Positions 35,390-46,874 of a stretch of 64,000 nucleotides of DNA are shown here, piece after piece (position 1 is the first letter of the stretch; every line of letters begins with the position of its first letter). A model generated the notes under the pieces. The model saw only the letters and a program-made list of their open reading frames with translations, was not told where the DNA came from and did no database searches. Source of the stretch: Sambucus nigra (taxonomy: Eukaryota; Streptophyta; Magnoliopsida; Dipsacales; Adoxaceae); the NCBI GenBank assembly GCA_949130495.1, contig OX422219.1:263361111-263425110 (forward strand). Reading direction: 5' to 3'. Both the position numbers and the translations under genes were made by a program.

Positions 35390-35990
35390 TTACGAATCCA
35401 TATGGTATGGTGCACGCACAATAGGACGAGTGCCCGGTGTCAAGTCTATCACAAACTCAATTTCCCTACTCAACGGTAACCCCTGTATGTCCTGAAATAC
35501 ATCAACAAACTCACAAACGACTGGAATCGAGTCAAGTGAAAGTGTTACTCCCATAGAGGTATCTTTATATATATAATACAAGTGTGTGGATGATCCTCCC
35601 TTGGGGCAAGGTATCACCACGATGAACATCTCCGGGCCCGGGACAGCGAACACAATACTCCTACGGAAGCAGTTAATCATGGCTCAATAAGTGACAAGCC
35701 AATCCATGCCAATAATGGTGTCGTACGCAGACAAATGTAATACGAGCATATCCGTTGAAAAAATAAGTCTCCCAATCTATATACTAACCCCCCGACATAT
35801 AAAGAAAATCAAAGACCCAATACCCAACGGTGAGTCTATGCACATCATTGTGCTCTCTGTTATGTATAACAACCCTATGGTGCGTGCAAAACTAATGCAT
35901 ACAAATTAGTGTGATGCCCCCGTGTCAAACAAAATGCACCCCATAGTACCATGGATGGAAAAAATACCCTCAACTATGGGTGGAGCCTAT
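35390..35990 (-). pseudogene. TkA protease region
   Basis: Fragments at 35680-35390 contain VPGPEMFIVVIPCPKGG, LSLDSIPVVCEFVDVFQDI and LTPGTRPIVRAPYHM, the segment between protease and RT in this clade. The protease core between 35990 and 35680 is broken and the Asp-Thr-Gly site is not preserved (it reads Leu-Thr-Arg-Gly). Confidence 0.6.
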
Positions 35991-37045
35991 GGGACTGCTG
36001 CCTGATGGACGTTGTAAACATGCCCGTACTATAACTGTCCCTACTGAATCGAGGTTGCTGGAATGGCAGGCAAAGCTAGGAATGATGCTGCTATTGGGAG
36101 GGCGATGGAAAAGAAAGGTCTCTGGGGCTCCTGGTGAGCACCCTATTGCTGGGTAATATTGCCCTTATCGGGGAAATCCCGCTTCCAGTAGCCAGTCTTA
36201 TTGCAAGAAAAACATATTCTTATAAAGTTTCCTCCCTTCTGCTCCTGTTGGCCTCGGCCTTGCTGGCCGTTGCCAACTTCCCCTTGGACCTTTTGTTATT
36301 GGACTTATGACCTTGTTGGTCATGCCTGAAACCTCCCTCTCCATGCCTAAATCCACCTGATCTGAACCTTTTAATAGAATCCCCCTAATAGGAAACCTAC
36401 CTCTGCTGACTCTGCTCTATTGGTGCCCCGCTGGCATTACCTCCCCTGTTCCTTCCCTATTGGGAGGAATATCCTCCTCACTTTCTTCCTTTAGCATGGA
36501 AGTGGTGGTCCAGACAGTGTAGTAGAGATGCATTAAGTACATCTATGTAGGATTGTAGGGAAAGGTTACCTAGTATGCGTTGTCATATCCTCCAAGTCAA
36601 TCCATCCATAATCATCTGGATCCTCTTCGCTTCAGTAGGTACCTCATCTAGCACCAATTTAGCCCATGTAGTGAATTATTCCTCATAGTCAGCAACGGTC
36701 TTCCCCTCCTGGGCGAGGTCCAGTAATTTTTGCCTAATCTCAATCTGAACGGTGGAAGGGAAATACTTACGGTCAAACCGCACCCAAAAACTCTTAATAG
36801 TCATGCTATCTCTCTCCTTCGAGGTAATAGTGTACTCTCACCACTGTAAAGCTTCTCCTACCAGCTTAAATGTAGCCAGTAATTGCCTTTGAACATTTGT
36901 GCACTCATACATGCGAAGGTGTCTCTATATGCCCTTCTTCCACTAGCTCACAGTAATCACGTTGGAACTCCCCTGAAAATTCGGGGGATGTGCCTTATGA
37001 AAGTCCCCCCTAACATGCTCCCAAGTAGAAGGGACACGTGTGTTG
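35991..37045 (-). pseudogene. gag: TkA gag, 5' end lost
   Basis: The minus strand reads VPSTWEHVRGDFHKAHPPNF, RHLRMYECTNVQRQLLATFK, FWVRFDRKYFPSTVQIEIR and WRI.QRILGNLSLQSYIDV, with many stops. These match TkC's gag almost word for word. The N-terminal segment before Val-Pro-Ser-Thr is absent because TkB starts there. Confidence 0.75.
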
Positions 37046-39091
37046 TGTAATACCCAGTTATTTTTAATAACTTTCATTATGCGATAAATTATAAGTTAAT
37101 GGAGATTAATTGGAATTAATTAATAATTAATTAGGATTAATCCGGATTTAATATTACTAGGGATTATAGTAATATGTGATTCTGAATATTACGTGGTGAT
37201 ATATAAGTAATATAAGAATATGAAGTTATTTATACCGACATGAGTTACTAATACCGTATTAATGGAAATTAAGTCATGACACGTTATCAGACGAGTCGGG
37301 ACTAATTTAAATGAATAAAAAAGAAACATTCTTTTACATCAACCTTATGGTCATTTCGAGTGCGCCATTGCATCCGAAAGGTGCAAAATATTCAGAAAAG
37401 TCTATTTGGGTGTTGCATTTGGGTCTCAGGTGAATTAGGAGATGAAAGGACACTCAAAGGGGCAAATTAGTCATTTTACATGGGAGATGAATAGTAATTT
37501 CGAGTTTTGTCTTATTATAAAGGTGTTGGGTTAGAGGAACATATTCCATTCCATCACAAGATATTTGAGAGGTCTTAGTGTGAGATATAGTGAAAGGTTC
37601 CTTGGAAGTAGAAGAGATTACTTAGAGAAGTAAAGGGTCCTTAGAGGCAAACCAAAGGGGATTAACCACCTTCTGTCACCAGCACCACCATCGAAAAGTC
37701 ATCGAAAAATTAATAAGACCGCCATCATCAATAAAGGTTCAGACCTATATAACTAAGGCAAGTGCAATCCTTTCTTTATTTTGATGCTTAAAATATCCAT
37801 GTTAGATAGAATAGTTATGAACTAAAAAATTGTAGGTTTCAATGATACATTATGGGGTTTTGATTTAGTTCTGGACATAAGAAGTAGATAGAATAAATCT
37901 CTTTATGTACAAAGGTTTTAATCAATGAAATTTGGTTTCAATTGATGGGATAAATCTAGGTTCACAACATTTTCTGGGAAAAATGACAAAATATGGAAAT
38001 TCTGGGAATGAGATGATTTAATCCAAACTAATTGATGAATTTAGGTGGTTTGATTATTAGAATTTGATCATATACCTTTTTATATCAATTAAGATGATTT
38101 ATGATAATTTTGGATCAATTTATATTGACTTTAGTGTAAAAATAAGTATCAAACCCGTAGATGATAATATGCAGAAATCGAGCTGATATCTGATCGATCG
38201 ATCGATCGACTCAAGAATGTCGATCGATCAACTGATCGATCGATCGACCCCCTCTGGAAATGTGAAATATTTTCTTTTAAAGTTTTGATTTAATCCCAAT
38301 TTATGATAAGTCTTTAGTGATGATTATTTGAATAAGATGGAACTTAAGGGAGGACAGTAGGTATACTTGAGACCCGGGAAATGTTAATTGGGTGGGATTA
38401 AATCGGGGAAAGAATTAAAAGGGGAATTAAATATATAAATTTCGGTAGAAATAATATTTGAATGATTTAACCAAAGGTGAGAGACATAGGTGATTGCTGG
38501 AAAATTATATTTAATCGAGGATAATATTATGTAAGTGCTATCCACATTATAATATTCGATGAATTACGTTTGGATAATTTCAGTACATTAACGAGGAACG
38601 AAAGACTTGTGTTAATGTTAGAAAATTATTATTAAAGTGAGAAGGACATTATGTGAGTGATTAGCTACATAATAATGATGTGACAAAGAAAATGATTATA
38701 ATTAACAAGTACGGGTGGTATTGATAAATACCGGGTACTTAGGGATAGGATAAATTCCTAAAATTACACAAAGGTTGAATAAGTACCAAATTTTGTATAG
38801 GTAGATGATCATGCCTATTGTTTGATAAATTATGTGTATGATATACCTAGCTTACTTGCTATCGATAGGAGGTTTACGAGTCAGGGCAGTCGTATCCTGA
38901 TGAATCTAATGGATCTTTGACTTATCGCTCGAGAAAATAGGACTTAGGTCGATTACCATTAGTAAGAACAATGGTATAGAACGATCATTTGGGTGTGTAG
39001 GTATGTGCGTAGCCCAAAGGCTTACGACTATGTTCTCCTACACTAATTTTGTTTGATGTATGTGGTTCGAGAAATCTTTATCGAACCTGTA
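37046..39091 (+). repeat. TkB 5' LTR, first part
   Basis: It starts tgtaatacccagtt, equivalent to the LTR start of TkC on the minus strand, and runs to the TkC insertion after ...cgaacctgta. It aligns from about 37195 with 55376 onward. A cluster of gatc repeats lies at 38190-38250. Confidence 0.8.
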
Positions 39092-42014
39092 TGTGACACC
39101 CCGACTAATTAAATACCGGGTAGCTACTCCTTTATTAAACTAAATCAAAATGCCAAGTTGGCTCAGTTAATAGCATCACTGTCGAAAACATTTTTAAAAA
39201 TTACTAACCACCTAGTATTTAAAAAGTATGTGCCAAATTTTAAGTTAAGTCTGATTAACATGAAAAATGAATAATGAAGAATAATAACACCATTCACCAT
39301 AACGAAGTAAATAGAATAACCATCACATAATGTAAATAAAGTCTGGAGGAAAACTCCTCACTACAATACCACAAACTGAATTAACTAAACTGAATACTGA
39401 ATCAATACATGCCAAAGTCTGAAAAACTGAAATGGAAAGATCTCTCTAATAGGAATGGGAAACATGCCCTACAACTGATAGATACTGAATCTGGAATCCA
39501 AATGATAGAAGCGTCTAAAAGCAAATCCCTGAGCTTCCCCAAACAGCTACAGGTCGTCACCTTAATGAGTATCCTATGCATGGTGTCCTTGAGGCTGGGC
39601 ACCTAAAATGGTTTTACAAAAATAGATTTGAAAGCAAACGGGTCAGAGCCCGAATTTGGAGATATTTTAAAAACCTGCAAGTGCTTTAAAACATTTAAAA
39701 CATTAAATGCAAAGTACATGTTAGGACGTGCACTCACATGAAATTCTCACATCTCGTCTAACTGTGCACTCCTAACGTAAGTACCCATCTAAAACGACAC
39801 TAACCACTAGCTAAGTAACATCATATCTAGCTAGACTTTCATAGGTTCTACCCTTATTACTCGGTTCCCATTAACATTATAACGCTCGCAATTAAATAGG
39901 GGTTTAACGTAAACTCAGATGCTCAATATGCAATATATTTCACTATCAGCTAACCCGTTATGTTTTTCTCGAAACAATACCGTTATTATATTCACAACAT
40001 TAACATGAAGGTTCCCATTAATTAAGTTTATATTATTCACATCATAAATATACAATACAAGCACCCCGAGAACTAAGCTGCGGTGCACACATACTCTGCT
40101 ATCCATCCCGGTACATCACGTACATAAGGATCACATATTCCGAATCTCTCAAGAATAGTTCACAGATAACAACATCACAAATAATGGAGGCGAACACAGT
40201 CACATCACATGGGTCACGCACATACCTACGCTCCCACGATCAGCGGACTTATTAACATCCCAATAAGTATTTCTCTGACCTATGTTCATCGAGGTAACCA
40301 GTCTAAATCCGGGCAACACAAGGATTAGAGGGCCCTAAGCGAACGCAAACCTCCCGTGATAGCAAGTATGGTAGGTATGTCGTACACACAAATCATATAC
40401 CAATACTAAGTAAACACGCATCTTAGTAATCACCGTAATTAATTTTAGTACATATCGCATTCTCGTACCAACTTAATATATATATAACTTATATAATCCC
40501 GGTTCACATTTATACGCGCCATAATTTATTCTTACGTCGTAGTAGGCACTCACGTCTCAGCTCATATTTTCCTTTAGGTTCAAACTACACTTCTAGGTTT
40601 GACTCCTCATTATATCCCAAACATCCCAAATATACCAATTACTCATCAAGGGAAGGCTATCACTACCTATACACAAGGTTACGGGGCAATCGGGATCAAA
40701 ACAGGCTAAAAAGCCTAAACTGTCAACTCGTTCGAAGTCTCGTTCGGACGAGGCTGTTCGAACGAGAGTTCGTTCGAACGAACTGGGTCTTCTAACGAGA
40801 TCTCGTTCGAATGAAAACTTCGAACGAACATCACTCTCGTTAGAACCCAGACTGTCAACTCGTTAGAAGCTCGTTCGAACGAGCTCGTTCGAACGACCTG
40901 GGTAGGTCTTCTAACGAGTGGCCAGTTTCAAGCCCATAAATTCTTATCTCGTTTTTCACCATTTTCTACCCTCAAATCTCAACCAAAAATTCGTCCAATT
41001 AATGTTTTAAGGTCTCCAATCATCCTAAAACATACTAAGGTCATATACTAACATCTTTTTAAGGAATTAACACATCCTAAACATCATCAAATCACAAGTC
41101 TCTACACTTTTCCCCAATTTTCAAGAATATGAACCCTAAAATTTTTTAGATCCTTAATTTATCCAATTAAATCCGTTTTTGTGTCTTACAAGATATATCA
41201 ACATCAGATTAGTCCTCTAAATATGATTCTACATGCCATCCTTTCATCAAAATTTAGTATTCTACTTCCAAACTCATGGGTTTTTCATTATCTTCCAAGA
41301 ACAAACATAAATTTAAATTATCTAACATGGAAGGAACATTCTCTAAAATTAAATGGAATTAATTCACTTGCCTCGAGTGTCTCTGAATTTGGTGTTGATT
41401 TGGTAAAGCTTTTCTGCAGAATTCCCTTCTATCTCTCTCTCTCCAAGCTTATCTCTAATGGTGGCTAGGGTTTTCTTTGGGAAGTTTTGGAAATCTAATT
41501 TGATAACTCCCGTAGCTTATTGGGTCATTAAAGGTTGGTTAGTGGGTTTAGTGGGTCTATTCCCAATCAGATAAAGACTCCTAATTTTCGTCATTATTAA
41601 TTCCCAAAAATACAATATTACCAAACTACCCTTATAAGGTGCCAGTATGGCCTAAAAATACCCCGGGACCCAAACTAAACCCCCGGCTAGTGTTTTCGGA
41701 CTATCTCGACCCTTCCGGACGCGTTGGCGCACTCAAAACAACCATACGGTTAATAGAATTTAAATTCACTTTTATAATCAAAATAATTATATCCTGACGT
41801 GACTGTCACCCGCGTCCCAATAAAATGACCAAATTGTCGTATATCAATCTCACGACAAATTTCATAATTTAATATTCATATAACATCATATATACTCAAT
41901 ATAGTCAAATACCAACTCACATCTCGCTAGTATTTTACCCGGATTAATTTCCAATTAATTCTCATTTAATTAATTAATCCCAAAATAATATCGCCAAAAA
42001 TACGGGGTATTACA
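39092..42014 (-). repeat. 3' LTR of TkC
   Basis: 2923 bp. It differs from the other LTR by scattered substitutions concentrated at both edges, plus a 13-bp unit kept here and lost there near 40890. The segment 40720-40920 is packed with ttcgaa-centred palindromes. The element's sense strand is minus, so this is the downstream LTR. Confidence 0.92.
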
Positions 42015-42016
42015 TA

Positions 42017-42027
42017 CTTCCCCCCTA
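42017..42027 (-). other. Polypurine tract of TkC
   Basis: The minus strand reads TTAGGGGGGAAG directly before the 3' LTR start (TGTAATACCCC). This is the plus-strand primer site of the family. Confidence 0.8.
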
Positions 42028-42056
42028 ATAACTGAATTTCATCCCCAAATTCGGAA

Positions 42057-42779
42057 CTAGAAAGTACCTGCTAAAAACAACTCTGGATAACGTTCATGCA
42101 TCTCATCCTCGCACTCCCATGTGGACTCCTCGACATTGTGATGTCGCCACTGAACACGCACTAACGAAACTATCTTTGACCGCAGCTTCCTCTCACTTCG
42201 GTCCAAAATAACAATCGGTCCCTCCTCGTAGGAGCTATCCGGCTGGAGATCGATGTCCTCCACAGCAATGTGAGAATGAGCCAAATTATCTCTAAGGTAT
42301 TTCCTTAGCGAGGAAATATGGAACACATCGTGAATCCGATGCAAATGCCCCGGTAACCCAAGTCTATACGCAACTGGTCCGATCCGCTCAATAATAGGAA
42401 ACGGCCCCACATACCTTGGTGCCAACTTCCCCTTCTTCCCGAAACGCATAATCCCCTTCATAGGAGATACTCTGAGCAAAACCTGGTCCCCCACTTGGAA
42501 CTCCCTGAAAAATCTCTTCGCATCAGCATAACTCTTCTCCCTGTCTTGAGCTACCCGAATGCGACTCCGAATCAACTCAATCCTTGCCGAAGTATCCTGA
42601 ATCACTTCCGGCCCAAGTAGTTTGTTGTCCCCCACCTCTAACCAACATGCTGGGGAACGACAAGGCCTACCATACAACGCCTCAAACGGAGCCATGCCAA
42701 TAGTGAACTGATAGGAGTTGTTGTAAGCAAACTCCACCAGTGGAAGGTACTGCTCCCATCCACCCCCAAAGTCAATAAT
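42057..42779 (-). CDS. TkC integrase C-terminus with chromodomain
   Basis: A 226-residue frame from 42737, with coding sense continuing upstream to the TGA at 42780-42782. It opens with FAYNNSYQFTIGMAPFEALY, then GDQVLLRVSPMKG and YVGPFPIIERIGPVAYRL (the GPY/F module), VFHISSLRKYL, and ends in the chromodomain HHNVEESTWECEDEMHERYP. The chromodomain is typical of Tekay-type chromoviruses. The frame stops at 42057, just before the purine tract. It is a piece of the full polyprotein, not a separate gene. Confidence 0.88.
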   Translation of the reverse strand: MIDFGGGWEQYLPLVEFAYNNSYQFTIGMAPFEALYGRPCRSPACWLEVGDNKLLGPEVIQDTSARIELIRSRIRVAQDREKSYADAKRFFREFQVGDQVLLRVSPMKGIMRFGKKGKLAPRYVGPFPIIERIGPVAYRLGLPGHLHRIHDVFHISSLRKYLRDNLAHSHIAVEDIDLQPDSSYEEGPIVILDRSERKLRSKIVSLVRVQWRHHNVEESTWECEDEMHERYPELFLAGTF

Positions 42780-42782
42780 TCA

Positions 42783-43366
42783 CATGCGTAGCATGTCCTC
42801 CAACATCTGATTTATGCGCTTGGTCTACCCATCGGTCTGCGGATGATAAGCCGTACTCAACCGCAATTCCGTGCCCATGGCCTCCTGGAAACTCTCCCAA
42901 AACCGCGAAACAAATATCTTGTCTCTATCAGACACGATATTTATGGGCACACCGTGAAGTCTCACAATCAATGAAATGAAGAGCTGGGCATACTGTCCCG
43001 TAGTGTAGTCAGTCCTTATGGGTAAAAAGTGAGCGACTTTGGAAAATCTGTCCACAATTACCCAAACGGAGTCGTGACCCCTCTGCGACGTAGGTAACCC
43101 CGTGATAAAGTCCAGGGATATACTCTCCCACATCCACACCGGGACCTCCAATGGATGTAGCAGTCCTGCCGGTCTCTGATGATCCACTTTCACAAGCTGA
43201 CAAGTGGCGCATTTTGAAACAAACTCGGCAATATCTCTCTTCATTCCGCTCCACCAATGCTGACGTCTCATGTCTTGGTACATTTTGTCCCCTCCGGGAT
43301 GTACCGCGAACCGTGAGCCGTGCGACTCTGCCATCACATCGTGTCGCAATTCCTCCCTTTCGGAGA
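42783..43366 (-). pseudogene. TkC integrase zinc-binding and catalytic core
   Basis: The open piece is 43349-42825. Zinc residues are His10, His17, Cys47 and Cys50 of that piece (CATC). Catalytic Asp lies in SLDFITGLP (residue 80) and SDRDKIF (residue 141). The conserved end Gln-Thr-Asp-Gly-Gln-Thr-Glu-Arg is altered: the Gln codon is TAG (42825-42827) and the expected catalytic Glu codon reads Lys. A further TGA lies at 42780-42782. A one-base loss near 43360 puts this region out of phase with the upstream pol frame. Confidence 0.85.
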
Positions 43367-45532
43367 CACCAATCTCCCATTGAAGCGTAATCCCCCGTCT
43401 GAGCTAACGGTATAGGACTCGGCTCCCTCTACTAGTAATCGAACTATCTGCTCCTGACAGAACGAGTCATTAGCCTGTGCTCGTACTACCTTCGTGACAA
43501 TCTGCGGTGCAACAGTCATCACAGACATGAAAGATCGGGCCACTGCATCCTGGTGTCCCAACTCCTTCCACTTGGCCTTACACACCTCTGCCACTTCATC
43601 TGCTGGCCTACGGCTCAACGCGTGTGCCACCACGTTAGCCTTACCCGGGTGATACTGGATATCGAACTGGTAGTCTTTCACAAACTCAAGCCACCTACGC
43701 TGCCGCATATTTAACTCCTTCTGCGTGAACAGGTACTGTAGGGACTTGTGGTCCGTAAACAATTGGAACTTCTCCCCCAAAAGATAGTGCCTCCAAATCC
43801 ATAGGGCAAATACCACTGCCGCTAACTCCAAATCATGTGTGGGGTAATTCTTCTCATGAGGTTTAAGCTTACGGGAAGCATAAGCTATGGCCTGTCTCTC
43901 CTGCTGCAATACACCTCCAAGTCCTTGCAAAGACGCATCGGTGTAAACCAAATACTCAACTCCCGATCTCGGTAATGCTAACACAGGTGTTGAGGTCAAT
44001 TTATCCTTCAATTCATCGAATGCCAACTGATAGGCTTCACTCCAGATGAATGGCATACCCTTACGAGTCCGATGTGTCAAAGGACCCGCTATCTTCGAAA
44101 AACCCAGAATAAACTTCCTGTAGTATCCTGCTAAGCCTAAGAAACTACGAATCTCTGTTGGTGTCGTGGGCTGTCCCCACTCCCTCACCGCGAATACTTT
44201 CCCCGGATCAACAGATATTCCCCGATCGGAAATAATATGTCCCAAAAACTGGACCTCCTTCAGCCAAAACCCGCATTTCTCATATTTTGCATATAGCTCG
44301 TTCTGACGCAGCGTCTGCAAAACCTGCCTCAAATGCTCGGCGTGCTCCTCCTCTGTCTGGGAGTAAACCAGAATATCATCAATGAAGACAATGACAAACT
44401 GATCTAGGAAATCCCTGAACACTCTGTTCATCAAGTCTATAAACACAGCTGGAGCATTGGTCAAACCAAACGGCATAACCCAAAACTCGTAAGAACCATA
44501 TCTCGACAAGAACGTAGTCTTTGAGACATCCTCTTCCCTGATACGCAACTGATGGTATCCCGATCTCAAATCAATCTTTGAGAAGAAAGAAGCTCCTCTC
44601 AACTGGTCAAATAAGTCATCGATTCGAGGCAACGGATACTTATTCCGTATCGTGACCTTATTCAACTCTCGATAGTCCACACACAATCTCAGTGAACCGT
44701 CCCTCTTCTTCACAAACAATACTGGAGCGCCCCAAGGTGAGGTACTCCTGCAAATAAAGCCCTGACCTAACAGCTGCTCTATCTGATCTCGTAGCTCTCG
44801 CATCTCTGCTGGAGCCATACGGTACGGTGCGCGTGCTATCGGCCTCGTATCTGGCAATAGGTCTATAACAAAGTCTATCTCTCGACTGGGGGGTAAGCCT
44901 GGTATATCCTGAAACACATCTGAATACTCCCTAACAACTGGGATAGAATCTAACGGAATCACAACCTCCTTAGAGGTATCCTCCTCTATGTAATACAGAT
45001 GAGCGGTCGATCCTCCCTCTGGGCGAGGCATCGCCACTACAAACATCTCTTGCCCCAGAATGGAAAAAATAATGCTCCCGCTGAAGCAATCAATCATGGC
45101 CCTATAAGCTACGAGCCAATCCATACCGATAATCACATCGTGAACATGCATATCTAATACCAACATATCTGCAGGTAATACCAAACCACCAATCTCTACC
45201 ACCACTCCCCGGCATATAAAGAAAATAAGTGACCCACTCCCCAATGGTGAGTCGACACACATCACTGTGCTCTCTGCCGTAGCTAACAATCCTAAGGCTT
45301 TCGCGAAGTGTGTAGCTATAAAACAATGTGTAGCCCCCGTATCAAATAATACCCGACCCATAGTGCCATGGATAGGAAATGTACCCTCAATCGCGGGCGG
45401 TGCCTGTGGAACTACTGCCTGGTGGACGTTGTAGACACGTCCATACTGTAGCTGCCCCTGCTGAACTGGGACTGCTGGAATGGGTGGCAATGCTTCCATC
45501 TGTGGCGGTGCGGGGAGAGCGACCGGAAACAT
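43334..45532 (-). CDS. pol: TkC protease, reverse transcriptase and RNase H
   Basis: A 732-residue open frame. Protease: Asp-Thr-Gly at 64-66 ([10 protein letters not shown]) and [12 protein letters not shown] at about 215-395: [48 protein letters not shown] and intact Ile-Asp-Asp at 384-386 (FIDDILVYS). RNase H at about 525-640: [13 protein letters not shown] with Asp532, [26 protein letters not shown] and [10 protein letters not shown] (usual Ala-Asp-Ala is Ala-His-Ala). It is in the same phase as gag, so it belongs to one gag-pol frame; the apparent Met at 45532 is only the first Met after a stop. It ends by frameshift at 43334. It makes cDNA from element RNA. Confidence 0.93.
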   Translation of the reverse strand: MFPVALPAPPQMEALPPIPAVPVQQGQLQYGRVYNVHQAVVPQAPPAIEGTFPIHGTMGRVLFDTGATHCFIATHFAKALGLLATAESTVMCVDSPLGSGSLIFFICRGVVVEIGGLVLPADMLVLDMHVHDVIIGMDWLVAYRAMIDCFSGSIIFSILGQEMFVVAMPRPEGGSTAHLYYIEEDTSKEVVIPLDSIPVVREYSDVFQDIPGLPPSREIDFVIDLLPDTRPIARAPYRMAPAEMRELRDQIEQLLGQGFICRSTSPWGAPVLFVKKRDGSLRLCVDYRELNKVTIRNKYPLPRIDDLFDQLRGASFFSKIDLRSGYHQLRIREEDVSKTTFLSRYGSYEFWVMPFGLTNAPAVFIDLMNRVFRDFLDQFVIVFIDDILVYSQTEEEHAEHLRQVLQTLRQNELYAKYEKCGFWLKEVQFLGHIISDRGISVDPGKVFAVREWGQPTTPTEIRSFLGLAGYYRKFILGFSKIAGPLTHRTRKGMPFIWSEAYQLAFDELKDKLTSTPVLALPRSGVEYLVYTDASLQGLGGVLQQERQAIAYASRKLKPHEKNYPTHDLELAAVVFALWIWRHYLLGEKFQLFTDHKSLQYLFTQKELNMRQRRWLEFVKDYQFDIQYHPGKANVVAHALSRRPADEVAEVCKAKWKELGHQDAVARSFMSVMTVAPQIVTKVVRAQANDSFCQEQIVRLLVEGAESYTVSSDGGLRFNGRLVSPKGRNCDTM

Positions 45533-46690
45533 AGGTCTCTGCGGCTCCTGGCGAGCACCCTACTGCTGCTGCTGTGGGGCCCTGCCCCTATCAGGACAAT
45601 CCTGTCATTTATGGCCAGTCTTGACACAAACAAAACACTTCCCTGGGAAGTTCCCTCCTCTCTGCCCCTGCGGTCCCCAGCCTTGGTGGCCGTTACCGTT
45701 CCTCCCTTGGCCCTGCTGGCCCTGCTGAAACTGCTGCCCATTCTGCCCCTGTTGGCCCTGATGGTCGTTTGGACCCTGATGGCCCTGACGGAAACCTCCC
45801 TGTCCGTGCCTATAGTTCCCTGATCTGAACCTCTTCTGATCCCCCTGCTGAGAACCCTGCTCACCCTGTCTCTACCCCTGAACAGATTGTGCCCCACTAG
45901 CACCATATCCTCCAGTCCTGCCCTGATGGCTAGACTCTCCAGATCTCTTGCCCTCAGTCATATGAAAGCGGTGATCCTGGCAGTGTAACAAAGCAGCGTT
46001 AACCACATCAGAATAAGTGGCCAACGAAAGGTTCCCTAACAGATGCTGACGGATCCTCCATGTCAACCCGTCCGTGAACTTCTCAATCTTCTTCTTCTCT
46101 GTCGGTATCTCATCTAGAACGATATTCAACAGATTCGTGAACTCGGCCTCATATTCGGCCACGGTCTTACCCTCCTGCTTCAGATTCATCAGTTTCCTCC
46201 TCATTTCCGTATGAACAGCTGACGAAAAGTACTTGCGGTCGAACCGCACCCAAAAGTCCTGAATAGTGAGAGTATCCCTCTCCTCCATGGTGGTAATAGA
46301 CTCCCACCACTGTAGTGCAGATCCAACTAGCTTGAAAGTAGCTAGCACCTGCTTCTGAACATCCGTGCACTCATACATCCTCAAGTGCCTCTGCATATCC
46401 TTCCTCCACTGGCTCGAGACTACCACATTTGAGCTACCTGCAAACTCTGGCGGATGCGCTTTCTGAAAAGCGTCACGTACATGTTCCCAAGCAGACGGGA
46501 ATGCATTTGCCTGTGCTGGCGCGTCAACCGGCGCCTGAGGTGGTGCCTGCTGAACTACGGCAATTGCGGCATTTGCCACTTGGGCTACTATAGCTGCAAC
46601 CTCAGCGGCGTTCAACATGCCCTGAAGTGGAGCGGGCTGGGGTTCGGGCATTGCATCCCTGGGAACTCATCGTGCACGTCGTGGAGGCAT
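45533..46690 (-). pseudogene. gag: TkC gag with zinc knuckle, three to four nonsense codons
   Basis: The probable start is ATG 46690-46688 (MPPRRAR), but the eighth codon is TGA (46669-46667); the 259-residue open piece then starts at 46651. It contains AFPSAWEHVRDAFQKAHPPE, HLRMYECTDVQKQVLATFKL, FWVRFDRKYFSSAVHTEMRR and WRIRQHLLGNLSLATYSDVV. TAG at 45874-45872 ends it. The same phase then runs through a Gln/Gly-rich stretch to the zinc knuckle CFVCVKTGHK-stop-QDC, with TGA at 45607-45605 and TAG at 45562-45560. All these codons are one C-to-T step from Arg or Gln codons. Confidence 0.88.
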
Positions 46691-46860
46691 CTGAAATAAG
46701 AATAAAGTTTATAAGTTCACTGTTATAAACTTAACATAGCTAAAGAACGAAGCATACACAAAAAGAGTACAACAGTCCTAAAATATAGGGCTCTATATCA
46801 AATTCAAACTTAGCGAAAACATAATAGCCGTACAGATCCTAAAGGACACTAGAACCTGAT

Positions 46861-46874
46861 GCTCTGATACGACC
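46861..46874 (-). other. Primer binding site of TkC
   Basis: The minus strand reads GGTCGTATCAGAGC right after the LTR end. TATCAGAGC matches the complement of the plant initiator tRNA-Met 3' end. Confidence 0.8.

Larger units (their letters stand above)
29774..37045 (-). mobile_element. TkA: old chromodomain Ty3/gypsy (Tekay-like) element, 5' part missing
   Basis: On the minus strand gag, protease, RT, RNase H, integrase with chromodomain, purine tract and 3' LTR (32653-29774) are present in order but full of stops. The gag N-terminus and 5' LTR are cut at 37045, where TkB starts. Part of the missing 5' LTR is probably the minus-oriented LTR after 57837. Confidence 0.8.

Noticed and set aside
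40715..40925. CRISPR-like repeat array
   Set aside because: Repeats are short, palindromic and unevenly spaced with no unique spacers, and lie in a plant LTR.
43009..43390. Additional frames overlapping the TkC integrase
   Set aside because: The 123-residue minus frame and 79-residue plus frame are out-of-phase shadows of the zinc-binding and core integrase sequence.
45480..45823. Plus-strand Pro/Leu/Trp-rich ORFs
   Set aside because: They are antisense shadows of the Gln/Gly-rich linker of the TkC gag.
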